DNA from: Tetranychus cinnabarinus | Taxonomy: Eukaryota > Arthropoda > Arachnida > Trombidiformes > Tetranychidae | Direction: 5' to 3' | DNA: 64,000 bases | Assembly: GCA_022266195.1 (NCBI GenBank) | Contig: WHVY01000001.1 | Location: 17,856,001 to 17,920,000 of the forward strand | Shown here: positions 63,332 through 64,000 of the stretch, piece after piece | Layout of the letters: every line of letters starts with the position of its first letter | Position numbering within the stretch: the stretch's first letter is position 1 | Translations under genes and position numbers: made by a program | Notes under the pieces: model-generated | Databases searched by the model: none | What the model was told of the DNA's origin: nothing | The model's input: only the letters and a program-made list of their open reading frames with translations

Positions 63332-64000
63332 GTAAAGCCAACATTTAAAAAGCAAAAAGCATTTATTGATTTTAAATGTAAAAAACTCAGAATTAGTTAA
63401 ATTATTGATTCTGACAATTTACGAGACTTTCATCTAAAATTGATAACAAAATATCTCTTCGACTGTGACTAGAAAAGGTTCACTTTTTTCAATTTAAAAC
63501 GAAAATTTACTCCAATCGAATTTTTTCTTAGAGCAAAAAAGCATTGATTTCAACTTGAGCTTTGATTGTTAAATTTTCACCATTAATTCATGAACTGATC
63601 AGTTGGCGAAAGCACATCCATATTGACCAGATATTTTCATTCTCATATCTTTTATTTTGAGTTCATTTTTAGGTTTAAACCAGAAGAATGAAAAATCTGT
63701 ATTTTTTGGATTTCCAGTGTTTGTCAAGATTAATTGGGAAAAATTTAGCCACTGTTAACAAGCAATTAAATCTCAATCTCAACGGACTCCTATCATTGTC
63801 AGTTTGAGTGTTGAAAAGATTGATGCACTTTAATTTAGACTAAATTAATTGACCTCAAAAGATTAAACTGTTTAACTGATAATTTAATGGATAAAGCAAT
63901 TTATCCCTCAATAATCAAGTTAACAAATAGAATGAAAAAGATGCAGAAAAATAACAAAAATCAATGAAACCATTGAATCCATTGAATCCATACTTGAAAA
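63332..64000 (+). other. Start of cadherin intron 22
   Basis: The intron following exon 22 runs to the window edge. It is AT-rich and ends in a short CATTGAATC tandem (63971-63989). The acceptor is outside. Confidence 0.5.

Overview
The window is a piece of an AT-rich animal nuclear genome. Every multi-exon gene has GT-AG introns, the proteins are metazoan (RFX4-type factor, TAO kinase, a multi-repeat cadherin), and there are no operons. Protein similarity and Asn/His-rich tracts fit an arthropod, possibly a mite. That placement is inference from remembered homologues and cannot be settled here.

Layout, left to right. (1) 1-2206, minus strand: the 5' end of an RFX4-like transcription factor gene. 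Two coding exons are visible; the rest lies left of the window. The intron at the window edge is largely filled by a foldback element of about 1 kb. (2) 3972-8869, plus strand: a complete ten-exon TAO/Ste20 kinase gene (893 aa), divergent from RFX. (3) 10704-11651, plus strand: an intronless mitochondrial-type malate dehydrogenase with no visible import presequence, with its own TATA box and poly(A) signal. (4) 12551-13337: a decayed Tigger/pogo-type transposase with a frameshift and an in-frame stop. (5) 14392 to beyond 64000, plus strand: a giant cadherin gene. I assembled 22 exons with matching phases, giving at least 2925 aa, a signal peptide and 27 cadherin repeats (the last one partial), and the 3' end is not reached. 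One exon of 5508 bp carries 16 complete repeats; the exons before it are 33-161 bp and separated by introns of up to 14 kb. (6) 16121-17685, minus strand, nested in cadherin intron 2: a complete four-exon major-facilitator transporter of the MFSD4/NaGLT1 type (445 aa).

The genes do not form a pathway; they are ordinary animal genes lying side by side. The non-coding space holds two foldback elements (1-1027 and 42271-42861), a 211-bp TA-flanked inverted-repeat element (20284-20494), a 139-bp hairpin (23978-24116) and a few short tandem repeats. I found no CRISPR array, rRNA, convincing tRNA or new defence-like system. The points most worth a second look are the near-identical foldback in the 14-kb cadherin intron, the presequence-less intronless MDH, the nested transporter, and the exon architecture and irregular calcium linkers of the cadherin.
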